A stretch of 6,475 bases of DNA, taken from contig JAGWIE010000080.1 of the NCBI GenBank assembly GCA_028866445.1, positions 1 through 6,475 of the forward strand, in the 5' to 3' direction. Shown here one piece after another: positions 1-6,259 of the stretch; position 1 is the stretch's first letter; each line of letters opens with the position of its first letter. The notes under the pieces are model-generated. The model saw only the letters and a list, made by a program, of their open reading frames with translations, did no database searches and had not been told where the DNA came from. This stretch comes from Rhodospirillales bacterium (GTDB lineage: Bacteria > Pseudomonadota > Alphaproteobacteria > Acetobacterales > Acetobacteraceae). The position numbers were made by a program, and so were the translations under genes.

Positions 1-684
1 TGGGCGGCTTTGGGGATGGATAACCCCGCGAATGAGGCCGGAAATTTTCTGGATGAACAGTTGCGCGCGCCGATGGGATATTTCGGCGGGTTTTATGGTT
101 ATGACCAGAGCCAGCAGAAACTCACCTGGGAGAGTACCGAGCAGAATCTGGACCTTGCCGTGGCGTTCAGCAAGCTGGGGCGTGGAGAAGATGCAGCCCA
201 TGCCAGGGCTTTTGTGAAAGCGGCTTACGATGCGAAAGCCGGATTGTTTAAAACCGGGCTGGCGGCGGATGGCAAGCCAGGCGCCATGGTGGCGGCGGAT
301 GCAGGCATATGGCCGTATCTGGCCGGGCTGGGCAACGCCGCCAGCGCAGGGCGGGCGATTGCCGTGTTGCAGCATGGCGCGGGGATTGGATTTTCCAGCG
401 CCAGTAATAGCATCTGGCTGGAGGGCACCGCCTTTGCCGCACTGGCGTTGAAGCGGATGAATGATCCGCTGGCGCCGGAATTTTTGCAAACGGTATCAGC
501 GAATTTGTCGCCGCAAGGTTATGTGTATGCCACCGTGCAGCCGGTGCTGAGCACGGGGTTGAAAGTCGGCCCCTCCTTGCAGAAGGGCGTACCAGAACAG
601 GCGTTTAACTATTACCGGCGGCCTTCGCTCAGCGCCACAAGCTGGGCGGGTTTGGCAGCACTTGGGGTTAATCCTCTCGGCTAA
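1..684 (+). CDS. C-terminal part of a probable alpha/alpha-toroid-like protein, function unknown (5' end outside window)
   Basis: The reading frame is open from base 1, so the gene starts upstream. About 227 residues are visible, ending at a TAA at 682-684. A TTG at 10-12 and an ATG at 16-18 are in frame, but nothing suggests a true start there. The visible part has a short block around FYGYDQ, then WESTEQNLDLAVAF (about 30 residues further on), a central WLEGTAFAALAL and a terminal SATSWAGLAALGVNP. This alternation of W/E/N-rich motifs and Ala-rich helices resembles bacterial proteins with an (alpha/alpha) toroid, the six-hairpin glycosidase-like fold, some of them exported. The resemblance is from memory and no catalytic residue can be assigned. 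No transmembrane segment is visible. The gene converges on mnmE, so it is not part of the minus-strand operon. The gene is secure; the fold is a tentative inference and the substrate unknown. Confidence 0.8.
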   Translation, partial: WAALGMDNPANEAGNFLDEQLRAPMGYFGGFYGYDQSQQKLTWESTEQNLDLAVAFSKLGRGEDAAHARAFVKAAYDAKAGLFKTGLAADGKPGAMVAADAGIWPYLAGLGNAASAGRAIAVLQHGAGIGFSSASNSIWLEGTAFAALALKRMNDPLAPEFLQTVSANLSPQGYVYATVQPVLSTGLKVGPSLQKGVPEQAFNYYRRPSLSATSWAGLAALGVNPLG

Positions 685-771
685 AACCCGTTTGGGTGAG
701 GCGTATAGAGGTGCTTTGAGAGCACCGGAGTGGAGCAAAGGGCCGCTAGGCGCCCAGCCAAACGGGTTTTA
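682..771. terminator. Symmetric stop-to-stop inverted repeat, probable bidirectional terminator
   Basis: A perfect 14-bp inverted repeat, TAAAACCCGTTTGG at 682-695 and CCAAACGGGTTTTA at 758-771, encloses 62 bases. The outermost three bases of each arm are the TAA stop codons of the plus-strand gene and of mnmE. Read rightward the stem ends in GGGTTTTATTT; read leftward it ends in GGGTTTTA. Both resemble the GC stem plus U-run of an intrinsic terminator. The interior can form a hairpin GGTGCT/AGCACC (710-715 with 721-726, loop TTGAG) and a second one from GGGC/GCCC (740-743 with 752-755) continued by two more pairs after one bulged base. The RNA could thus be a closed three-way junction. The large loop is unusual for a simple terminator, so a structured RNA or palindromic repeat element is an alternative. 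Confidence 0.65.
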
Positions 772-2034
772 TTTCCCGATGCAAAACCCTGAGAACACAG
801 CGTCCAGTATCTCCTCCACGCCGATGCTGCCCGCCAACCGGGCGAGAGATTGCGCGGCGGCGCGAAGTTCTTCACCACGCAATTCCGGTTCGGCGAGAGT
901 AAGCGCCATGTCCAGCGCCTGGATCGTATCTCTCACGCACGCCACCTGGCGCGGGCGTGACAAGGCCGCGGCACCTTGGCAATCTGTCAACGCGGCGGCG
1001 GCCTCAGCGAGGCGGGCACGGAGCTGCCCCATATTGCGCCCGGTTTTGGCGGAGATCGAAAATTCACTGCTATTCTCAGCGATGTCTGATTTCGTGCGGA
1101 CACGCAAAATGGGCGCACCAAGAGGCGGCGATGCGAAAGCTTCGCCGGGTGCGGCCACAAGAATCACAAAATCGGCTTTCTCCGCCTTGGCTTTTGCGCG
1201 GCGAACACCTTCTGCTTCGATGATGTCTCCGGTTTCGCGCAGGCCCGCCGTATCGGTTAAATGCACGGGAACACCGCCGAGATCGACGCGGATTCCCACA
1301 GCATCACGTGTGGTGCCAGGAATTTCCGAGACGATGGCGATGTCCTCACCCGCCAGCGCGTTGAGGAGGGTTGATTTTCCGGCATTTGGGGGGCCAAGAA
1401 TAACAAATTCCAACCCCTCCCGCAGACGTTCCGCTGCCGGGGCAGCGTGCAGGGCCGCCTGCATCTCCTCACGCAAAATGCTGATGCCATCTGCGAGTTC
1501 TGCTTCCACTTCCGGCGGCAAATCTTCATCCGGGAAGTCTATCAACGCTTCCTGCAGGGCCATGAGGTGGCGCAGGCGCTCGCGCCAGGCAGCGCAGGCT
1601 TCGGGCAGATGGCCTTCCAGGGCTTGGCGGCGCTGGGCCTCTGTTTCGGCAGCGATGAGATCGGCCATTGCCTCGGCCTGCAACAAATCCATCCGGCCAT
1701 TCTCAAAAGCGCGCCGGGAAAACTCACCCGGCTCGGCCGGGCGCGCACCAAGGGCAACAAGCGCGTTGCTCACCGCCGCCAGAACAGCGCGGCCACCATG
1801 GATAGAAATCTCCGCCACATCCTCGCCGGTGAAACTATGTGGGGCGGGGAAAATAACAACCAATGCTTCGTCCAGCACGCGCCCGTGAAACCGCAAACGG
1901 CGCAGGCTGACATGGCGCGGCGGCAGTAAAGATCCCGCCATAATTTCGATGATTTTGAAGCTCCCAGGCCCAGAGAGACGCAAAGTGCTGATAGCCCCGC
2001 CTTTACCGGTAATGGGGGCAAAGATAGTGCTCAT
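769..2034 (-). CDS. mnmE: tRNA uridine-5-carboxymethylaminomethyl(34) synthesis GTPase MnmE
   Basis: MnmE works with MnmG (GidA) in the cytoplasm to add the carboxymethylaminomethyl group at C5 of wobble uridine in several tRNAs, using GTP hydrolysis and a folate one-carbon donor. The 421-residue product starts with the family's N-terminal TIFAPITGKGGA and has FTGEDVAEISIHGG (68-81) and PGEFSRRAFENGRMDLLQAE (102-121). The inserted G domain has G1 GPPNAGKS (214-221), G2 GTTRD (240-244), G3 DTAG (261-264), G4 TKSD (314-317) and SAKTG (328-332). It ends in the diagnostic CIGK with the conserved cysteine at 418. The ATG at 2034 is chosen because homology begins there; an in-frame ATG at 2118 would add 28 unrelated residues inside the upstream gene. 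The start overlaps the ltrA-like stop by four bases (ATGA) with no clear Shine-Dalgarno, implying translational coupling. It is shorter than the roughly 450-residue norm, mostly between G3 and G4. Confidence 0.97.
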   Translation of the reverse strand: MSTIFAPITGKGGAISTLRLSGPGSFKIIEIMAGSLLPPRHVSLRRLRFHGRVLDEALVVIFPAPHSFTGEDVAEISIHGGRAVLAAVSNALVALGARPAEPGEFSRRAFENGRMDLLQAEAMADLIAAETEAQRRQALEGHLPEACAAWRERLRHLMALQEALIDFPDEDLPPEVEAELADGISILREEMQAALHAAPAAERLREGLEFVILGPPNAGKSTLLNALAGEDIAIVSEIPGTTRDAVGIRVDLGGVPVHLTDTAGLRETGDIIEAEGVRRAKAKAEKADFVILVAAPGEAFASPPLGAPILRVRTKSDIAENSSEFSISAKTGRNMGQLRARLAEAAAALTDCQGAAALSRPRQVACVRDTIQALDMALTLAEPELRGEELRAAAQSLARLAGSIGVEEILDAVFSGFCIGK

Positions 2035-3191
2035 AGGTGGGAGGCCAATGCGTTGGAGATGAATATGACTGCCAACAGAGTGATGAACACACCGAAACTG
2101 AGAACAAGCAGGCTGCACCAGAGTGACGCAACTGCCAAAACAACGAGCAATGCGAGGCCATAAAGATGTGAAAGTGGAAAGCGCGGATGCAGCATACGCC
2201 TAAAAATTCCGTTGCCGAGCAGAAACGCGGTGGGGCCGCCGAGGAGCAAAAGGTTCTGGCCCGCGGAGGCGTGTTGAAGCGGCGTTTCCAGCAAAAACGC
2301 ATCCCCCGCCGCAATGGCAATGATGGCGGCGATGAGCAGGCCATGGACATAAGTGTAGGCTGCCCTTGCGATTTTTCCTATATCCTGGGCATGAGCAAAG
2401 GCGTGGGCGGTGCGCTCCGCCGCATCGTTGAAGTAAATCCACCACAGGGCGGCAGCGGAAAGCAAAGCAAAGGTTACAGCGGCGGCGGTTGGAACATGCC
2501 AATGGAGGGAGGAAAAATTTGCACCGATGACAGTGATGGATTCGCCCAGCGCGATCAGCACAAACCCGGCGCAACGTTCGGCCATATGCCTTGCATCCAC
2601 CTGCCAGTCTTGCGTGGCGGAGCGGCCAAGGCCTGGGACATAAAAACCGTTGACTGGGCCTGCAAAATCCACAACCAAGGCAATCGCCCACAGAAAAATG
2701 CGCAGAGGCTCCGGCGACAAACCGCCCAGCAGCCACAGCAATGCGCCAGCGCCGAGCCAGACGGAAATGCGTTGAAAGTTTCTGTAGTTTACTGAATCAT
2801 GCCGCTTCAATGCCCAGAGCATGAAAACCGAACGCCCGAGATTCATGGCGGAAAGCCCGATGGCGAAAGCCAGGCCGCGTGTGGTGAAGGCTTCCGGCAC
2901 GGCGGCAGCGAGCAGCAAAGCGCAGAACATCAAGCCCAGCAGCAGAAGTTTCACTGGCCTGCGCTCTGGGTCTATCCAGTTCGTGGCCCAGCTTGTGTAA
3001 ACCCAGCCCCACCACATGGCGGCGAAAAGCATCAACGCCTGAAACGCCCCCATCCCGTTCATATGCGCGCGGAGAAATTCTGATATCTGCGTGACGGCGA
3101 AAACGAAGATCAGATCGAAGAAAAGTTCAATCTGCGTTACCTGTGCGCGTTCATCGCGCCGCCGCAACAGGCTGGCAGCCGCGCCGTGCAT
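2031..3191 (-). CDS. Low temperature requirement protein A (LtrA) family membrane protein
   Basis: The 386-residue product is an integral inner-membrane protein with about ten hydrophobic segments and short charged loops. Family signatures are ELFFDLIFVFAVTQIS near the N-terminus (22-37), WWGWVYTSWATNWIDPE (60-76), and HMAERCAGFVLIALGESI (202-219), the HxxER...LGES block typical of LtrA (Pfam LtrA, PF06772). Charged residues within or beside membrane segments (E22, D26, E205, E217) could matter for function, but the biochemical role is not established; the name comes from a Listeria low-temperature growth phenotype. No signal peptide is needed, since the first segment begins about residue 22. 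The ATG at 3191 shares its A with the upstream peptidase stop (TGATG), and the stop overlaps mnmE, so it lies inside a coupled run of genes. No clear Shine-Dalgarno precedes it. Family assignment is confident; function is unknown. Confidence 0.92.
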   Translation of the reverse strand: MHGAAASLLRRRDERAQVTQIELFFDLIFVFAVTQISEFLRAHMNGMGAFQALMLFAAMWWGWVYTSWATNWIDPERRPVKLLLLGLMFCALLLAAAVPEAFTTRGLAFAIGLSAMNLGRSVFMLWALKRHDSVNYRNFQRISVWLGAGALLWLLGGLSPEPLRIFLWAIALVVDFAGPVNGFYVPGLGRSATQDWQVDARHMAERCAGFVLIALGESITVIGANFSSLHWHVPTAAAVTFALLSAAALWWIYFNDAAERTAHAFAHAQDIGKIARAAYTYVHGLLIAAIIAIAAGDAFLLETPLQHASAGQNLLLLGGPTAFLLGNGIFRRMLHPRFPLSHLYGLALLVVLAVASLWCSLLVLSFGVFITLLAVIFISNALASHL

Positions 3192-4660
3192 CAGGTTAAA
3201 TAACGCGCCGTGAGATGCGCTTCAAAATAAGCAGGGTTCAGCGTTTCGCCTGTGGCAGCCTGGAGAATCTCGTTGAACCCGGCAGAAGAGCCGCGCCCAT
3301 GCACATGCTCCGCCAGCCAGGCGGTGAGGGGTGCCAAATTCCCGCGCGCCAGCGCTGAATCCATCTCCGGCAGGGCTTCGCGGGCAGCTTCCATAAGCTG
3401 CGCCGCGGCCATGGCGCCCAGCGTGTAGGACGGGAAATAACCGATTGCGCCATCGAACCAGTGAATATCCTGCAAGCAACCGCGCGCATCATCGGGCGGG
3501 GTAATGCCCAGCAGCGCGTTCAACCCTTCATTCCAGGCCACGGGCAGATCCGCCACCGCAAGCTCGCCCGAAAGCAACGCCTGCTCCAGCCTGAAGCGCA
3601 GCAGCACATGGGCGGGGTAAGTCATCTCATCCGCCTCCACACGGATAAAGCTACGCTCCACCCGGCGCAAACGGTGCTTCAGCCCCGCCAGAGTCACTTG
3701 CTTGCCAAAGGCTTCCGTGGCCAGCGGGGCAAGATAAGAGAGATACGCATCCGAGCGCACCGCCTGCATCTCAACAATCAAAGACTGGCTTTCATGCATC
3801 GCCATGCCGGCCGCCGCCCCCACCGGCTGGCGCGCCCAGGCTGCGGGCAGATTCTGCTCATAAAGCGCATGGCCGGTTTCGTGCAGAACGCCCATGAGTG
3901 CTGCAGCAAAATCCGCCTCATCGTAACGGGTGGTGATGCGGATATCGGTTGGCGTGCCGCCGCAAAACGGGTGGGCGGAAATATCCAGCCGCGCCGCATT
4001 AAAATTCAGCCCCGCCCCCGCCGCCAGCTTGCGCGCCAAATCGGCCTGCACCGCCTCGGGGTATGGGCCTGGCGGCAGAGCCGCCTGCGGGCGCTTTGCC
4101 TGCAATGCCTCTGCCTGGGGCAGCGCCTCTCGCAAAAACGCCTCGTAGCGGGCAAAAATCGTCCCGGCTTGTTCAGCGTTTATGCCCCGCTGATATTGGC
4201 TCATCAGCGCGTCATACGGCGAAAGCCCCAGCGCTGCGCCCAGAATCTCCGCCCCCTCGCGGGTTAATTTCACCACCTCCGCCAGTGCCGCGCGCACGGC
4301 GGCAAAGTCGTTGGCCTTGCGCGCTGCCCGCCAGATGGTCTCGCAGGTCCGCCCGGCGCGCACCTGCGCCTCCACGAGGTCGCGCGGCAAAGCGGTGGCG
4401 CGCAAATGCGATTCCCGCATCAGGTTGAGATTTTGCTTATCCCACTCTTCAGCGGCTTCGGCCTTGGCGAGGTTTTCGCCAACATCCCTCGCGCAGAGAA
4501 AGTCATGGGAAAGCCCGGCCAGCACCGCCATCTGCTCGCCACGCGCCTCAGCACCGCCTTCAGGCATCATCGCCGCCGCATCCCAGCTCAGCACCGCACT
4601 GGCTTCATCAAGGCAGGCGATACGATGGAAGGATGCTTTCAGTGCCTCATACGCGCTCAT
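3191..4660 (-). CDS. M32 family metallocarboxypeptidase (carboxypeptidase Taq type)
   Basis: This 489-residue protein matches the roughly 500-residue size of M32 zinc carboxypeptidases, which remove C-terminal residues from peptides. The metal site is intact: HETGH at 260-264 supplies two histidines and the catalytic glutamate, and E290 in MHESQS is the third ligand, 26 residues after the second histidine, as expected for the family. Other M32 blocks are LSWDAAAMMP (24-33), HPFCGGTPTDIRITTRYDE (230-248), EADEMTYPAHVLLRFRLE (342-359) and DIHWFDGAIGYFPSYTLG (398-415). No signal peptide or membrane segment is seen, so it is probably cytoplasmic with a role in peptide turnover. The ATG at 4660 overlaps the SURF1 stop by four bases (ATGA) and only a weak AAAAGG lies upstream, so coupling is likely. 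The stop overlaps the next ATG by one base. Its job in a cox operon is unclear. Confidence 0.96.
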   Translation of the reverse strand: MSAYEALKASFHRIACLDEASAVLSWDAAAMMPEGGAEARGEQMAVLAGLSHDFLCARDVGENLAKAEAAEEWDKQNLNLMRESHLRATALPRDLVEAQVRAGRTCETIWRAARKANDFAAVRAALAEVVKLTREGAEILGAALGLSPYDALMSQYQRGINAEQAGTIFARYEAFLREALPQAEALQAKRPQAALPPGPYPEAVQADLARKLAAGAGLNFNAARLDISAHPFCGGTPTDIRITTRYDEADFAAALMGVLHETGHALYEQNLPAAWARQPVGAAAGMAMHESQSLIVEMQAVRSDAYLSYLAPLATEAFGKQVTLAGLKHRLRRVERSFIRVEADEMTYPAHVLLRFRLEQALLSGELAVADLPVAWNEGLNALLGITPPDDARGCLQDIHWFDGAIGYFPSYTLGAMAAAQLMEAAREALPEMDSALARGNLAPLTAWLAEHVHGRGSSAGFNEILQAATGETLNPAYFEAHLTARYLT

Positions 4661-5340
4661 GGTTTCAGCAGCCTTTTGCGGGCGATAAAGATAAACTCGA
4701 ACACCAGGATTCCGGCAAAACCAAACCAGGTGAGCGCATATCCATAATGGTTATTCGGCGGGGTGGGCAAATCCTGCGCGGGTTGCGGCAACGGGCTGCC
4801 CGGCGGCGGCTTTGGCCCCATGGCGATGAGCATATAGGGCGCCACGTTCTCCAGCCCCATGCCTTTGCCCATCACCGCCGGGTCCAGCGTGTAATAATGT
4901 CCCTTGGCGGGGTCATCCGGGGCTGAGAAAAAATTGCGGTCGATTGTGGCGTGGATATAGCCGGAAGGCTGCGCTGGCGGGTTGGCCAGCGGGGTGGGCG
5001 CTGATTGCTGCACCCAGCCGAGGTCAACCAGCAGAACCTGCCCATCCGCCCGGCGCAGCGGCATAATCAGCTCGCCGCCGGAAACCGGGCCGTTGGGCGT
5101 GTCGTGCACAATCTGCCCGTAAAGGGCCGCCTTGCCCGGCACCCAGGCCCCGCTGACAAACACTTTCTCAAACGGGCTGGGCGTCTGCGGCATCGGCACA
5201 GGTGGTGCAATTTGCGCCGCGCGAATCTGCGCGATGATGCCTTCTTTCCACTTCAGCCTGTGCAACTGCCAAACGCCAAGGGCGATGAACAGGCAGAAAG
5301 CCGCAAGCGCCGTCAGCCCAGGGGCGATCAGACGGCGCAA
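4657..5340 (-). CDS. SURF1 family cytochrome c oxidase assembly protein
   Basis: SURF1 proteins sit in the inner membrane and help insert haem a into cytochrome c oxidase subunit I. From a TTG at 5340 the product has 227 residues, with a first membrane segment at about 5-22 leading into the family motif LGVWQLHRLKWKE (21-33). A periplasmic middle domain includes GELIMPLRR (89-97) and VDLGWV (105-110). A second membrane segment follows the signature NNHYGYALTWFG (196-207). A proline-rich stretch (177-195) precedes the second helix. No in-frame ATG or GTG exists between the coxC stop and the conserved region. The ATG at 5475 lies deep in coxC and encodes non-family residues; a CTG at 5376 is the only other candidate. 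TTG is therefore the best start, though no Shine-Dalgarno precedes it. Position after coxC fits the usual alphaproteobacterial cox operon, and the stop overlaps the M32 gene start. Confidence 0.92.
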   Translation of the reverse strand: MRRLIAPGLTALAAFCLFIALGVWQLHRLKWKEGIIAQIRAAQIAPPVPMPQTPSPFEKVFVSGAWVPGKAALYGQIVHDTPNGPVSGGELIMPLRRADGQVLLVDLGWVQQSAPTPLANPPAQPSGYIHATIDRNFFSAPDDPAKGHYYTLDPAVMGKGMGLENVAPYMLIAMGPKPPPGSPLPQPAQDLPTPPNNHYGYALTWFGFAGILVFEFIFIARKRLLKP

Positions 5341-5372
5341 ATGATTGCGTCTATTTTGCGCGCGGCCCTCAT
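5328..5372 (-). other. Possible 14-codon leader mini-ORF between coxC and SURF1
   Basis: An ATG at 5372-5370 overlaps the coxC TGA as ATGA, the same arrangement that couples other genes in this operon. It opens a 14-codon frame (MRAARKIDAIICAV) that stops at TGA 5330-5328, ten to twelve bases past the proposed SURF1 TTG start and out of frame with it. It may be a coupling leader that delivers ribosomes to the TTG, the remnant of an earlier SURF1 start lost by a frameshift, or chance. Only its position supports it. Confidence 0.25.
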
Positions 5373-6220
5373 CCAGCCGTAATCGCGCTGCGGCCGAGGT
5401 AGTAGATGCACACGAACAGGAACAGCCACACCACGTCCACGAAATGCCAATACCAGGCAGCGGCCTCAAACCCAAAATGCCGCTCTTTGGTAAACTGCCC
5501 GGCCCGCGCCCTAAAGAAGCACACGATCAGGAACAACGTGCCGATAATGACGTGCACGCCATGAAAACCGGTGGCGATGAAGAAGGAGGAAGCGAAAATG
5601 CCGCCATGGTAGAACGGAAAGGGCGAGTGCGTATATTCCCAGGCCTGGCCACACAGAAACATCAGGCCTAGCAGGATGGTCACCCCCAAGCCCCGCACCA
5701 GGTTTTTCTGGTCATCTTCCAGCAGCGCGTGGTGCGCCCAGGTGATGGTAGTGCCAGAGAGCAGCAGCACCATAGTGTTGAACAACGGAATCGCGAACGG
5801 GTCGATGGTGGTGATACCCTGCGGCGGCCAGACCGGCGCGAAGGCGGTGCCCATTTTATCAGGGTAGAAGAAATAATTGAAATAATTCCAGAAGAAGGAG
5901 ACGAAGAACATCACCTCGGAGGAAATGAACAGCGCCATGCCGTAGCGCAGGCCCACCTGTGTTACGATCTTATGCAGCCCAGGCACGCGGGATTCATGGA
6001 TCACATCCCGCCACCAAAGAAACATCACGCTGAAATCCGCCAGCAGGCCGATACCGAGCACAATGAAATCCCGGAAATGCGCGGCCAGAATGATCCCGGT
6101 GAAGGTCACCATCGCCGCGGCGGCCCCGCAAAGCGGCCAAATGCTGGGGTCAACAAGATGATAAGGGTGGGGCACCGTGCCCTTCACCTGGTCCGTCGCG
6201 GTATGGATTGTGCCGCTCAT
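5369..6220 (-). CDS. coxC: Cytochrome c oxidase subunit III (aa3 type)
   Basis: Subunit III is the seven-helix subunit beside the catalytic core of haem-copper oxidase in the inner membrane; it supports proton uptake and turnover stability. The 283-residue product has the conserved start HPYHLVDPSIWPL (18-30), WWRDVIHE (69-76), GLRYGMALFISSEVMFF (90-106) with the conserved helix-3 glutamate E102, WPPQGI (131-136), NTMVLLLSGTTITWAHHAL (148-166), GQAWEY (191-196), FYHGGIFASSFFIATGFHG (203-221) and a terminal WYWHFVDVVWLFLF (256-269). Seven hydrophobic segments are evident and the length is normal. The ATG at 6220 is backed by a good ribosome binding site. A CoxF-like gene lies 39 bases upstream and SURF1 starts 28 bases downstream. 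The cox11 (ctaG) and DUF983 genes often found on either side of coxC in alphaproteobacteria are missing at those places. Confidence 0.98.
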   Translation of the reverse strand: MSGTIHTATDQVKGTVPHPYHLVDPSIWPLCGAAAAMVTFTGIILAAHFRDFIVLGIGLLADFSVMFLWWRDVIHESRVPGLHKIVTQVGLRYGMALFISSEVMFFVSFFWNYFNYFFYPDKMGTAFAPVWPPQGITTIDPFAIPLFNTMVLLLSGTTITWAHHALLEDDQKNLVRGLGVTILLGLMFLCGQAWEYTHSPFPFYHGGIFASSFFIATGFHGVHVIIGTLFLIVCFFRARAGQFTKERHFGFEAAAWYWHFVDVVWLFLFVCIYYLGRSAITAG

Positions 6221-6226
6221 CTTATT

Positions 6227-6232
6227 TCCCCT
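6227..6232 (-). promoter_or_regulatory. Ribosome binding site of coxC
   Basis: On the minus strand AGGGGA lies six bases before the coxC ATG at 6220. It is the only strong Shine-Dalgarno I could identify in the minus-strand run. The three later overlapping junctions lack one, which agrees with independent initiation at coxC and coupled initiation further down. Confidence 0.7.
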
Positions 6233-6259
6233 GCTCTTATGCGTTTCTTTAAACGGTTT

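Noticed and set aside
682..771. Palindrome as a MITE or IS remnant inserted at TA
   Set aside because: The arms do begin and end with TA, but no longer target duplication is seen, no second copy exists in the window, and both flanking genes end normally. It is kept only as an alternative to test.
662..1888. 408-codon open frame on the plus strand
   Set aside because: It lies antisense to mnmE, which has full GTPase motifs and the CIGK end. The translation is Arg/Ala/Ser-rich without family features, as expected for a shadow frame in GC-rich DNA. It also runs across the terminator palindrome.
2035..2118. Upstream in-frame extension of mnmE from an ATG at 2118
   Set aside because: The extra 28 residues do not resemble MnmE and would lie inside the LtrA-family gene. 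The ATG at 2034 gives the normal N-terminus and an ATGA overlap.
3461..4267. 268-codon open frame on the plus strand
   Set aside because: It is antisense to the M32 peptidase with its intact HETGH site. The composition (Arg, Gln, His rich) is that of a complementary-strand shadow.
5341..5475. Upstream in-frame extension of SURF1 from an ATG at 5475
   Set aside because: The 45 extra residues are Cys/Ser-rich and unlike SURF1, and come from out-of-frame reading of the coxC end.
6242..6255. Small hairpin CGTTT-CTTT-AAACG between the CoxF-like gene and coxC
   Set aside because: A five-pair AT-rich stem is too weak to call a terminator, and no T run follows. The AAACGG core only loosely resembles the palindrome arm at 760-769.
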